Assembly: GCA_009733575.1 (NCBI GenBank)
Contig: ML769560.1
Coordinates: 3,275-67,274 of the forward strand
Length of the DNA: 64,000 nt
Direction: 5' to 3'
From: Gymnopus androsaceus JB14
Lineage: Eukaryota; Basidiomycota; Agaricomycetes; Agaricales; Omphalotaceae
The notes beneath the pieces are model-generated. The model ran no database searches. It was not told the DNA's origin and worked only from the letters and a program-made list of their open reading frames with translations. Below, in pieces: positions 54,741 through 64,000 of this stretch (its first letter is position 1; each line of letters begins with the position of its first letter). The position numbers were made by a program, and so were the translations under genes.

Positions 54741-57700
54741 GATTGTGATACAGAGCTAGGAGTTCCACCAAATTTTCAACAAAAGGCAACTGTACACAAC
54801 AGAACCTCACTTGCTGCCAGCACAAGACTGAACAGCTATAAATCAGCACAAGACCAATAACTTTAAGCAGCGGAAGTAAAGGTATTGTGAATCTAATAAT
54901 CCCAAAGATTGGTAGAAAGACAAAGATAAATGAAAAGTTTACTTAATTTGTGGACTTGAGCATTAAGACGGTTGATGTTGAAACAGATAAGAGAAAGATG
55001 TGAGTTGGTAAGAACCTGGGAGGGAAAGATGCATCAGACAATTTAGTGCCCGCCACCTAACAAATGCTTCAACACAGCCTATGAGTGCTCAAATGTTCTT
55101 TTTTACACTCATCATGCTTGATGACAAGCAGCTTTCCGGTCTTGTGCCAGGTGCATTGGAGTAGGGCTGCAGGCATGTCCTGGGCTCTTTAAAACTGGAC
55201 GTGCTCTGGATTCTTATGAGGACATATCTGGTGATTCTGGCAACAATAGCTATGGGTTCTGCATTCAGCAGATGGTATCGAATGTGGCCACTTTATGAAG
55301 ACAATGGCATATCCGGCAATCATGATGTGATCTTTGCACTCCTCTCCTCAATTCCAGCTTTTCTGTAAGCTTATTGTTCACTGGGTTTGAAAACATGCTA
55401 ACCAACTAACCAATGCAGATCCTTCTCTCTTGGCCTCTTTCTCTCTTTTCACTCTGTTCATTGCATCATGCCTAGTGTGAAATCAGCATCCTCATATCGA
55501 ACCGGGGCCCTGTGAAGCCCAAGCAACTAAACAAGGCAAAGCAACTGCAAGAGGTAAATCAGAAGATTTGGGCCATAGTTTTGAGCCTCAGACATTCAGC
55601 TGGACTACCTCACCACACTCAGTGCCATGCAGCAAATACAATTCCACAAATCTATATTGGCAGTTTCAGCAAGGTGGATTCACCAAATCATCCAAAGTTT
55701 CAGGATCTCGGTAGTAGGACTATATACATTGTATGTTTGTGATACGGTTTTCTTGGATTGTACCTAATCTTTTTATCTTTTAGTCCACCATTTGTGATTT
55801 CCCAACTCAAACTTGAGACACTTGGTGCATTCCTCTTCCCCTCCTTGTCGGCAACAAAGAGCTCATTGACCTCTTGGCTGTGCGTGCAGTTCTGCAAGCA
55901 AAAGATTCTCCAGAATGCAACCTTGTTACACCTTCACGAAACAATGCAGGTAGGCACAAACTTGCGCCATTTTCCATCTCCAATGAGAGTGACAAAGATG
56001 AAGACACTGCCAGATCTTCAGGTGCATTCCGCCATTTTCTCCTTCTCTGCCTTCAACTCCCAGACAGTGTTTGGCCCCAATGACCTCTCCAATTCAAAGG
56101 AGGTCCCTATCACCTACGCAAGCTCCTTGAAGCTCCCCAATTTGCCTATGTTGAGTGCTAAACATCATCAATCTAACTGAGGATGAGAGGTCAATCACCC
56201 CACAAACATGATGGTCTTCAAGGTTTGTATTCAGTCTTATTCAGTTGATTTTTATGATTGTCTGATAAATAATATACATTCAAGGATCTTTCAATGTTCC
56301 AAATACTTCAACTTACACTTCGCAATAGTGCTAAACGATTGGTCCTTGCAGACCAAAAACTTGCATTAGGTGCCGCGGGACTGGAGCTGGGAGATGTCAT
56401 TGAACAATGTGTGCGGGCTAACTTCTGGGGAGTGATACACTGGGATGAACCAATTCCTTGCGAGAATGAAGAGTTGGTTATGTTGAGGCCCAGGGGACTT
56501 GGTGTACTCATCTAATTACTTTTGCTTGAATTCTATGTAGTGCTTGGTCTCTGAATTCAATCTTTCCAAAACTGGACATTGAATCCTACACTTTGACCTC
56601 CATAAGTAGAACAATAGACTTGAAACAGGATGAGCTCCATAAATGGTTTGGACTCTGACCTTGATGACAATCATGGCTCTGTAAGTTGCAGCACACCTCA
56701 TTGTGTGGCCTGGGTTGACCAATACATTATTCTCTAGGTGCCACTCTGACAGGAGGCTTTTCTCCTTCTCTTTCTCCCAAACCAAACACACTTCATCCTT
56801 GTTCCTCATCATGGGCTACTGTACAGGAACATCAGTAGCTAATGGGATGCATAGTATGGTACAAGTACACTAATTAGAAAGAGAAACAGATAACAGATAT
56901 GTGAAATAGAGGGAGAGGAGGGAGGGTGACAAAAAAATGCGCAGATCCTGCTAGATCTGCTCGGATATCTGTTAGTACAATGTAGAAAGCTTATCAGGCA
57001 TGATCTGCGCACCAAGAGCCCTGATATCTAGTGATCTAACAAGCAGGAAAGCGGAATGTGCACTGGATCTGTTTAGATCTGGCTAGATGTGTTGTGGGCT
57101 CTGTTCAGTGACAAGATCAAGGTAAAAAATGCGAAGCCATACCAGATCCTTGTATCTGAGATACTGTAAACTCGAAGCTAGTAGTCTGTACAGATGTAAG
57201 GATGTGCTGGGAAGTGATGTTAGAGCTATCAGAGCTGTGGAGAGCGGACAACCAGCCTTACCCAACACTGAGAGAGATGATGGGGGAAAGGAAGCAAGGA
57301 GCACAAGGAATCAGGACGCCTCAGGGCATTCTCACACAGGCCTCTGCTCGGAACTCCGGCACCTGGATGAGACTGAGGGCATCTGACCATGGCCCCATGA
57401 CCTGGCTGATGAATGATATAACTCGAAAAAGCGAGTTGAGCATGTCCCTAGAATGGAACATAGCGGGCCAACCACGATAGCTATTAACACGCTGCTTGCG
57501 CACAAATGACCGTGACGGTACGCTGGAAATATGGACTGAACACAGTAACGCTTTAATCAACGGAAGGCATTGAATAAGAGCGAAATAACTAAGTTGCTCA
57601 GAATTTGGAGTTGAGCAAGTTGTGATACATTGCTGCAATGCACCATAGATACTGAAGATAGAAGCATGGTTGGTAAGCCAATATTGTAGAGCATATCGAT

Positions 57701-57789
57701 GAATTGTGCATTACAATTGCTGCAGAAGATCTGTTGTTAGCTGAGGCCTGCAGAAAGCTCCCTACCTCTGGAATCCGCCTTCATGTCGA
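54741..57789. other. Weak plus-strand coding traces only
   Basis: Between 55500 and 56520 the plus strand has protein-like pieces: NKELIDLLAVRAVLQAKDSP near 55850-55910, and RLVLADQKLALGAAGLELGD with CVRANFWGVIHWDEPIP at 56294-56515. They do not join into a gene and show no known domain. The stretch 56880-57480 contains several AGATCTGCT/AGATCTGGC motifs and a frame at 57202-57480, also unassigned. Confidence 0.3.
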
Positions 57790-57879
57790 CCTCTGCCTTT
57801 CTCACTCAGAGGGAGATGATAAGGTTAGCCAAAACTCGGACCAGAGGTCCATAAATTAAGCGGATCATGAAGTGCTATA
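57790..57879 (+). repeat. Dispersed ~110-bp repeat, copy C (3' truncated)
   Basis: Same as copies at 19565-19686 and 21152-21257, starting CCTCTGCCTTTCTCACTCAG, but ending at GAAGTGCTATA. Confidence 0.8.
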
Positions 57880-58605
57880 AACTAGTCTTTATGTTATAGC
57901 ACAAACACCCTCGACCCCAAGACAATGCAGAATACACATGGTGAGGGTCGAGCTCAGTCGTTTACACCGAGGAACAAATCAGTGGAGGTTATAGGTGCGT
58001 TCTCAATTGATCGTTAAAAAGAGATTGAAATGAATGAATTTTATCAGCTCAATGCTACATTGTTACACGACCGCTAGTCCTCTATGGCGAAAGGATGACG
58101 AGGGAAAGACCGTTTACTTCACCTCGACGCTCAGTGGTGCCTCCCATACCTCTACCTCCCATTCTTACGTAGCTCGAGCATCCCCGAACCGAGAAACTGG
58201 CAACGCCACTTTCTGCGCTGCCTCTGTCTCGTTCACAATCATCAACGTTCCGCCAAATTCCACCTCCATCTCGTTCACCACCAACATTGTCTTCTATGGC
58301 AATGGCAGCGACAACGGTGATGTCGAGAACGTGGGGGACTACTGACGGAAACGAGGTGGATTGCACAATGACAACCACGTAGGGTTTGGAAAAGTCATAT
58401 CGAAAAGCATCACCGTCGACCAAGTTCCCCGCTATCTCTCCCAACCCTCCAACTCCTTGATCTCAACCTGGACATTCAACTCAACATCACACTCATCTGA
58501 TTCACCATCCTCTTCCCAACAACCCGAACCAGTTTCATCGCTCGCTGCAGGATACCTTACCTCCACAGTACTCATGATCACCATCCTCCACTTAGTTCAA
58601 ATTGA

Positions 58606-59400
58606 ATGCAGATCCTATCTCGCCTTTCCTTCTTCCCCGGATGCGTCCATGCAACCCTCCAAGCAGCTCTTGCAAGACTACTACATCCCATGGTGCAACG
58701 TACCATGCCCTTCCTCCACTCCCGCATGTCACAGCAGTTGATGATTGTTCCGATTTTGCTGCCCAGAGCTTTCCAGCCACCAGTTTCTGAGCCCTCTGAG
58801 GAGTTGCTCGCTGCTGCGTCTGGCTCTTCCTTTAGCGGACAACCCGCTGCGTTTATTCGTGAACAACTCGAATCGCTTGGTCCTCGGTAAGTTTCCAATT
58901 CTTCCAAAGGAACTTTCAAATTTCTTACGTTGGTTTTTTAGATTGTTGCGCACCGTGGCTGGCGTCACTGCGGAACCTGAGAACACATCTCTGGCTTCGC
59001 TTCCCAAAACAGAGGTCAAACTCTACCCAGTCCATGCCCATCTCTCTCCAGCAACAGCTTTGGACCTTTCGAGAGCTTCAACACTTCCGATGCTGATGAC
59101 AGCGGTGCCAATGTGGAAAGCGACAAGGAGAGTAGTGATTTGGTGGACTTAATGTCAACCACTACTCTCAGCAGTGCTCCTCCTATCCAAGAGCCGAAGC
59201 AAGTCAAACCCCCCAAGTTGAAAGGTGTCAAAGCCTCTTCTTTTGCAAGGTCCATGACTCCCCATCCCAGTTTGACTGTGTGTACAACCAACAACTCCAT
59301 GTCCACTCATATCCCCAGCGCTACTGTCACCTCTATCAACACACCTTTGGTCAAGGTGAATGGTGTGGGAGGAACGGCGCTGAACACTGTACTAGTTTAA
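58606..59400 (+). CDS. Possible spliced protein-coding region, function unknown
   Basis: The plus strand reads ALARLLHPMVQRTMPFLHSR and VSEPSEELLAAASGSSFSGQ with AAFIREQLESLGPR. A good intron (58889-58941, GTAAGT...TTTTTTAG) leads to LLRTVAGVTAEPENTSLASL. A further frame shift or intron near 59010-59060 leads to SNSFGPFESFNTSDADDSGA, a Ser/Thr/Pro-rich tail and a stop at 59398-59400. The start is not clear; ORFs from 58034 may be upstream exons. No domain recognised. It could be a gag-like or a host protein. Confidence 0.35.
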
Positions 59401-59424
59401 TAGTAATATATTATATTTTATGAC

Positions 59425-59649
59425 ATAAAGTTACTGAAACTGTGGTGTGAACCGGTTCTGCACCAGTTTGCACCGATTATATGCAGAACCGGTTCAAACC
59501 GCATAACTGCACCGAACTTGCACCGGTGCAGCTTAGAACTGTGATTCGGTGCAAGGTTAGGTTAAACTTAAGAATTATAGCACTGGTGTGGTTATTGGTT
59601 TTCCCAAAATAAATCTAAAAACTGAACCGCACCGCACTTTCGAACCCTA
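59425..59649. mobile_element. Possible hAT-like MITE with GCACCGGTT motifs
   Basis: The right end in complement reads TAGGGTTCGAAAGTGCGGTG, and the left end AAAGTTACTGAAACTGTGGTG is a diverged match. The interior repeats AACCGGTTC and GCACCG motifs. No clear 8-bp duplication was seen, so the ends may be damaged. Confidence 0.4.
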
Positions 59650-60899
59650 AGCAAATGTCAAGAATTGCATTCTCAAGGTCTTGCCGGTAATTTGGTGTAT
59701 TAACATACCAAGTTTTGGGTGGCGTGGTTGAGGCATTGGTTGAGATTGAACATGAAGCTCATGCATTTATTGATAAAAAGTAGCATCAGTTTATGAATAT
59801 TTTGTAGGGCAATTAACTCAAACCTCACTACTCTTTTTTATTGAATCTTGATGTCGGAAAGTTGGATTCAAGCAAGAATAAAGATTGTATGAAAATTTGA
59901 GTGATCTCCATACTATGAACAGCAACATCCCAGTTGAATGCACATGCAGAGATGGAATAGACCTCAGGTGTAAAGGTACTGCAAAATCACTAGTAAATTA
60001 CTGGATATATTGGTCCATTTTATCTACGTTCTATGGAGTAACCAACTGAACACTGGCTGGCAACCATAACATACAGCCAGCCAGCTTCCAGCTCATCTTC
60101 ACACCCTTGTATTCGGCTGTGTTGGGATTTCCTGGGCAACAGCTGTGCGGTAGGTCATGAACAGATGGTGGGAAAGCTGAAATTTTGCTGGAACTTCCAT
60201 CTGAGAGCTACCTGTGGCCCGTTTTGTGGTGTAGATAGTAGAAATCAGTTATATTTGAATGAGGACAATAGCAAAGACCAGACTTGATGGTTCAACAAAA
60301 AACTAAGATGCTGATGGTTCAACAAAAATACAAAAATCTTCAGCTATATTTAAGGGCTTCTCGTCCGTGTTGAATGAAAATAAGGGTTTATTTGTATCAA
60401 GGGAATTCGAAAAGGGTCAGTGTATGCTAGTGATTTGTCCATTCCCACCGAGATCACAAGAGGATAAACATTGCTCCTTGTATTGTCTTGCTTCCTGCCA
60501 AAAGTTCCATCACATGCGTGCACATTCACATCCTCCTGCCTCACTCCACATTTTCTGGCTCACTCAGTTCCAGCAGAGAGATATTATATTGCGGGGAGGA
60601 ATAACGTAGTGGCTACACTGCAAGCCGTATGACTCCATATTCCAAAAAATACATTTACATTATTCAACCTCTGATTGCAAGGATTACAGGGTTGCAATAA
60701 ATCTCAAAGGATATTCCTGCAATGTAACAAGGGTGCATCAATAGATAGCATAAGCAAAAAAAATTGAACAAAGACTTAAAATTTTGCATGTAAACCTCAC
60801 TGCACAATGCATTGACTGGAAGTTGGTGAAGGAATTGTTATTGTCAAACGTGGTTGATTGCGTCTAGTCAAATTTTGTGAGCAATTGAAAAAAATTGCG
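59650..60899. other. No recognisable gene
   Basis: AT-rich sequence. A minus-strand frame at 60350-60544 reads NVHACDGTFGRKQDNTRSNV, which is protein-like, but no family was recognised. No element ends. Confidence 0.3.
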
Positions 60900-61490
60900 C
60901 AAAACACTCACCGAGACAATTTGGGATGGCAAATTTGATACTGTGCCCAAACATCCAGATCCTTGAGGTTTTTCTCTGGCTCCCATCTATCATTTACAAT
61001 GTTATGAGACAAATATGCATGATTTGAGGCATTACTAATATGTTCTTGTAATGAGGCCACCCAACCCACTGGATTGTGAAACCATTAATCTACCATATAT
61101 TACTGGATGGTAATATTACTTACTTTCACTAGATACTCCTATGCCCAATTCAGTGATTCACAATGGTTGAAGAGCGTAACTTACTGTCTGTCCACCAGAA
61201 ATTTCACAATGGTCAACAAATTTTTCTACAATTACATTAGCATGTGAATTTCCCATTGCTGAGGGTCTTACCAACTGCCCAGAGTTGCACACCACTCGGA
61301 GTCCAATCTACATGCTTTTTGCATCTGGGTGTCTGCCTTTTGTTCTTTTGCTGGCCCATTTGTTGTTTCCAAAGTTTTGATACCCATAGCTGGACAATTG
61401 TCAGAGTAGACTATCAAATAAAAATTTGGCTGTACACGAAAGAGTTTTACTCACTGTAAAGATCGTTGAGGAAGAGTTACGCCCTACTGG
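60900..61490 (-). pseudogene. Minus-strand exons of a decayed gene, family unknown
   Basis: The minus strand reads KKHVDWTPSGVQLW (about 61270-61330), then NVIVEKFVDHCEISGGQT with a donor at about 61184. After an intron come VGWVASLQEHISNASNHAYL and RWEPEKNLKDLDVWAQYQIC (60925-61080), ending at a GTGAGTG donor. Exons and splice sites are well preserved over this short part. The WEPEKNL phrase resembles the end of a chromodomain, but the rest does not. Confidence 0.4.
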
Positions 61491-61572
61491 TGGTGGTCCT
61501 AAAACAAGCAAAGCAGAAGTTGCTTACATGATGCATGTGTTTACTTATAGTTGGTTCTCAAGCACCCACTTC

Positions 61573-64000
61573 TAGTGTTGGGCTCGGGTCAGCCGGGTTG
61601 TGTCAGGTTCCAGGTTGGGTCACTGTACCCGGGCCGGGTCGGGTTGAACTTTCCAAAATTGACGAAACCCAACGATCCCGACTCTTAGTTTAGCGTGCAC
61701 ATGCCCGCCAACTGGTAGAGGTGCGCGCAAGCCGAATTGGTTATTTACACTACTGTACAGCCGGTACATACAAGTCCAAATAATATGAAATAGTCTTTAG
61801 AATAAACAGAAACGGACCTAACTTTGGCCATCCAATGTCAAGAAAAAGATCGGGTGGAAGCAGCAGCAACCCTCTCAAGAAACTTGCTAAAACTGTAGTA
61901 TCACAAGCACGTAGACAAGTCATCAGTGGTAAGAAGCATTCTGCATCACACCTGTCCATCACTAACCTTCTGTACGATTCAAGATGACGACAGCGATGGT
62001 GATGACAATGTCCCAAGACCTGCAACAGCTTCACAAGAAGCCTGTCCTTGTACCCCTAGCCGCACTTCCTCAGTAATACACATTGCATCTGATGAAGAAA
62101 GCGATAAATCAAAAGAAGAAAAGATTAAAAAAATACGTGAGTAATTTTTTTATAGCATTAAGCAATGATCACATACCATTATTGTAGGTGAGCGAATTGC
62201 AAAACGAAAGTCACCAGTCTACGCATTCTTCCACCGGGACCCCAATATCCTCTTCAATGACTCGGGAGAGCCAAAATATGCCGAATTTGCTTGTACATCT
62301 TGCCGTAAAACTATCAAACAAGGGCTCACAGGTAGTGATGCCGCTTCAACAGGTTAGTTGTAGTATCTTGTTCAGGTTCTATGTACTTACTTGTACCACC
62401 AAATGTGTACTAATCCGACATGCCCGAGACTGCATTGGTAGCAACGCCGTCGAATCTGTTCAACAATCAAAGGATATCAATAAGGCTCAAGAAGTACTCA
62501 AGAAATTTGGCAAGAAAAGCCAGTCAAAACTTACTGCTGCTTTAAAAACAATTGAGGGGTGGGCCGAGTCCTTCTCTACACAACCGCCCTCCAAAGAATC
62601 AATCAGGTCAGTATTCTTTGTCCCTACATCCTCAGTTCTTCAGGTGAACGATGCTGCAGAGTCGTTACTGCTCGTTGGGTGTCTGAGTTGGCGGGGCCAT
62701 TCCACATTGTCAAAGACCGTGGCTACCGTTGGCTGCAGAAGGAGGGACGTCCCGAGCGTTATATTCCCAGTCGCGAAACGGTTTCAAAGGATGTGAAGAA
62801 CCTATATGAGAAGGTCAAAGAAAAATTAGCTGAAGAACTCCAGGTAGATTTATTTCGAATGCGAAACATAATTTGACTCACTGTATTGTGTAGGAATATG
62901 ATGGCGAGCTTGCGATTGCTCTTGACTGTTGGACTTCACCTAACCACAAGGCATGGATGAGTATAGTGATATCACGGATACGCAAGGGAGCTGATGGGAA
63001 GGAAGAGTTGGCCACTGACCTATTAGACTTCATCGAGCTGTCATGCTCCTACTCAGCTGAAAATATGGCCAAAGCACTTGCTAAAGCACTGAAGGAGTAT
63101 GGAATTGAGAACAAGGTCAGTACAAAATAAAAAACCAACCGAGCTATACTGACGTACCATTCAAGATTATTTCCGTGACCTGCGACAATGCTTCTGCAAA
63201 TACCAAAATGATCACCGAGCTTTCCAAGATTCTTCCATCATTTCTAGGGGAGGAATGCCATGTTCGATGCTTTGCCCACACTGTAAACCTAGCTGCAAAA
63301 GGGGTCCTTCGCCCATTTGAGCTGAAAAAGAGGAAGGATAACAATGAGGAAATTTTCACTAATGATGACCTAAAGGAGTTGCAGGAAGAGCTCCAGGCCA
63401 AATTTCAAGATCTTGAAGAGAACGGTGCACAGGAGACCGACGACAATGATGGTTTTGTTGATGTGCTCAACGAGATGACAGCATTGGAAAGAGATGAGTG
63501 GGAGGCAGGCATAGTCCCGCTCCGCATGGCTCTGAAAAAGGTAAGCAGGTCAACAATTGGGCACAAAACCAATTGATATATTACCATTCTCGGCAATTTC
63601 TCATGGCTGGGAACCAATCAAGAATTATTTCTGTTAATAGTAATTATTTCATCAATTGGTTTTCTCATTGGTTTGCTTGATTGGTTTACTAATGGCTCCG
63701 CTCCAATATAGGCCCGCCATGTCTCATTCAAAATTATCAACTCTCCCACTCTCCTTCTTCCTCGCTGGCATGAAATTACTGCTGGTACCTCTTACAAAAA
63801 CCGCACTCTTCCTCGGGATGTTGCCACATGCTGGAATTCGACGTATGATATGTTAAAGGCATTTTCGGACATGAAGGAGCTGGTCAAGGCATTTTTGGAC
63901 CGTGCCTCTTATGGATTATCTGCGTATGCTCTCTCTGACGAAGAATGGCAAGCCATTGACGATTTGGTTGCTGCATTGAAGGCACGTTTTTTTTCTCCTG
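61573..64000 (+). mobile_element. Left part of an autonomous hAT element
   Basis: The terminus TAGTGTTGGGCTCGGGTCAG at 61573 fits the hAT consensus TAGNGNTGGGC. It is followed by a GC-rich sub-terminal region with GGGTCGGGTT repeats up to about 61680, then by a complete-looking hAT transposase gene. The right end lies beyond the window. The predicted 8-bp target is CCCACTTC (61565-61572). Confidence 0.8.
61835..64000 (+). CDS. hAT transposase with BED-type N-terminus, 3' end beyond window
   Basis: Exons read: 61835-61928, 61984-62136, 62188-62352, about 62428-62606, 62636-62843, 62894-63115, 63166-63540 and 63712 to the window end. The start MSRKRSGGSSSNPLKKLAKT is basic. Exon 3 has YAFFHRDPNILFNDSGEPKY and FACTSCRKTIKQG (BED-like C-x2-C); the matching His/Cys pair (RHARDC, 62420) falls at an unclear splice site. 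The catalytic domain shows EYDGELAIALDCWTSPNHKA (first D), VTCDNASANTKMITELSKIL (second D), HVRCFAHTVNLAAKGVL and LPRDVATCWNSTYDMLKAF. The catalytic Glu and C-terminal dimerisation domain would follow outside. No stop or frameshift is seen in the catalytic exons. This is the youngest-looking transposon gene in the window. Confidence 0.92.

Noticed and set aside
58034..58345. Plus-strand open frame as a secreted or host protein
   Set aside because: The opposite strand is also open over 58082-58444, so the frame may be due to composition, and no domain or splice link was secured.
60985..61000. WEPEKNL as evidence of a chromodomain
   Set aside because: Only the last few residues fit. The aromatic cage residues and strand pattern upstream are not seen.
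1..64000. Search for bacterial-type features: operons, Shine-Dalgarno sites, CRISPR arrays, rRNA
   Set aside because: Introns, KDZ/hAT/LTR elements and codon usage show a fungal nuclear sequence. The regular repeats found are exon modules or minisatellites, not direct repeats with unique spacers.

Overview
The window reads as nuclear DNA of a filamentous basidiomycete fungus, most likely an Agaricomycete with a transposon-rich genome. The evidence is short GT-AG introns of about 50-70 nt, KDZ transposases with a CxC2-type cysteine cluster, a BED/hAT transposase of the fungal type, a viroplasmin (RNase H1 N-terminal) protein, LTR remnants and several TIR/MITE families. I cannot name the species. 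There are no bacterial operons, rRNA genes, intact tRNA genes or CRISPR arrays. Almost every long coding region is a decayed relic, and only two genes look intact: the 11-exon viroplasmin-domain gene (6422-7602) and the hAT transposase cut by the right edge (61835-64000).

Layout. 1-2051: 3' end and LTR of a probable Ty3/gypsy element. 2186-3390: a MULE-like MITE inside a KDZ transposase fragment. 4111-6217: a decayed multi-exon gene on the minus strand. 6422-10782: a plus-strand block with the micro-exon viroplasmin gene, then an array of eight exon-intron modules whose six fully delimited introns are each exactly 71 nt, then a decayed gene with a basic N-terminus. 11779-18160: a large decayed minus-strand gene, broken by a Copia-type solo LTR (15040-15371) and by a non-autonomous hAT element (16926-17726) that itself carries a 72-bp hairpin element and a tRNA-like segment. 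21650-25511: a near-complete but dead KDZ transposase with a Tc1/mariner-type MITE in its coding sequence. 25861-29530: three decayed genes, one carrying a hAT MITE. 30941-34401: a decayed minus-strand gene of an uncharacterised family, broken by a complete 666-bp copy of the MULE-like MITE. 35995-38840: a decayed plus-strand gene of a family with a GIPVWLVR motif; two more partial copies lie at 47470-48895 and 54053-54740. 45287-47361: two small decayed genes. 49.2-58 kb is mostly sequence with no recognisable gene. 58.6-59.4 kb holds a possible coding region. 61573-64000 is the left part of an apparently autonomous hAT element.

How it fits together. This is a nested transposon graveyard. 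Target-site duplications allow five insertions to be dated relative to their hosts: the MULE-like MITE (9 bp), two hAT MITEs (8 bp), the Tc1/mariner MITE (TA) and the Copia LTR (5 bp). For three of them, removing the insert and one target copy rejoins the host reading frame. Many relics keep long open frames broken by only one or two in-frame stops. The most unusual signal is repeated tandem duplication of whole exon-intron modules, seen at three separate places.
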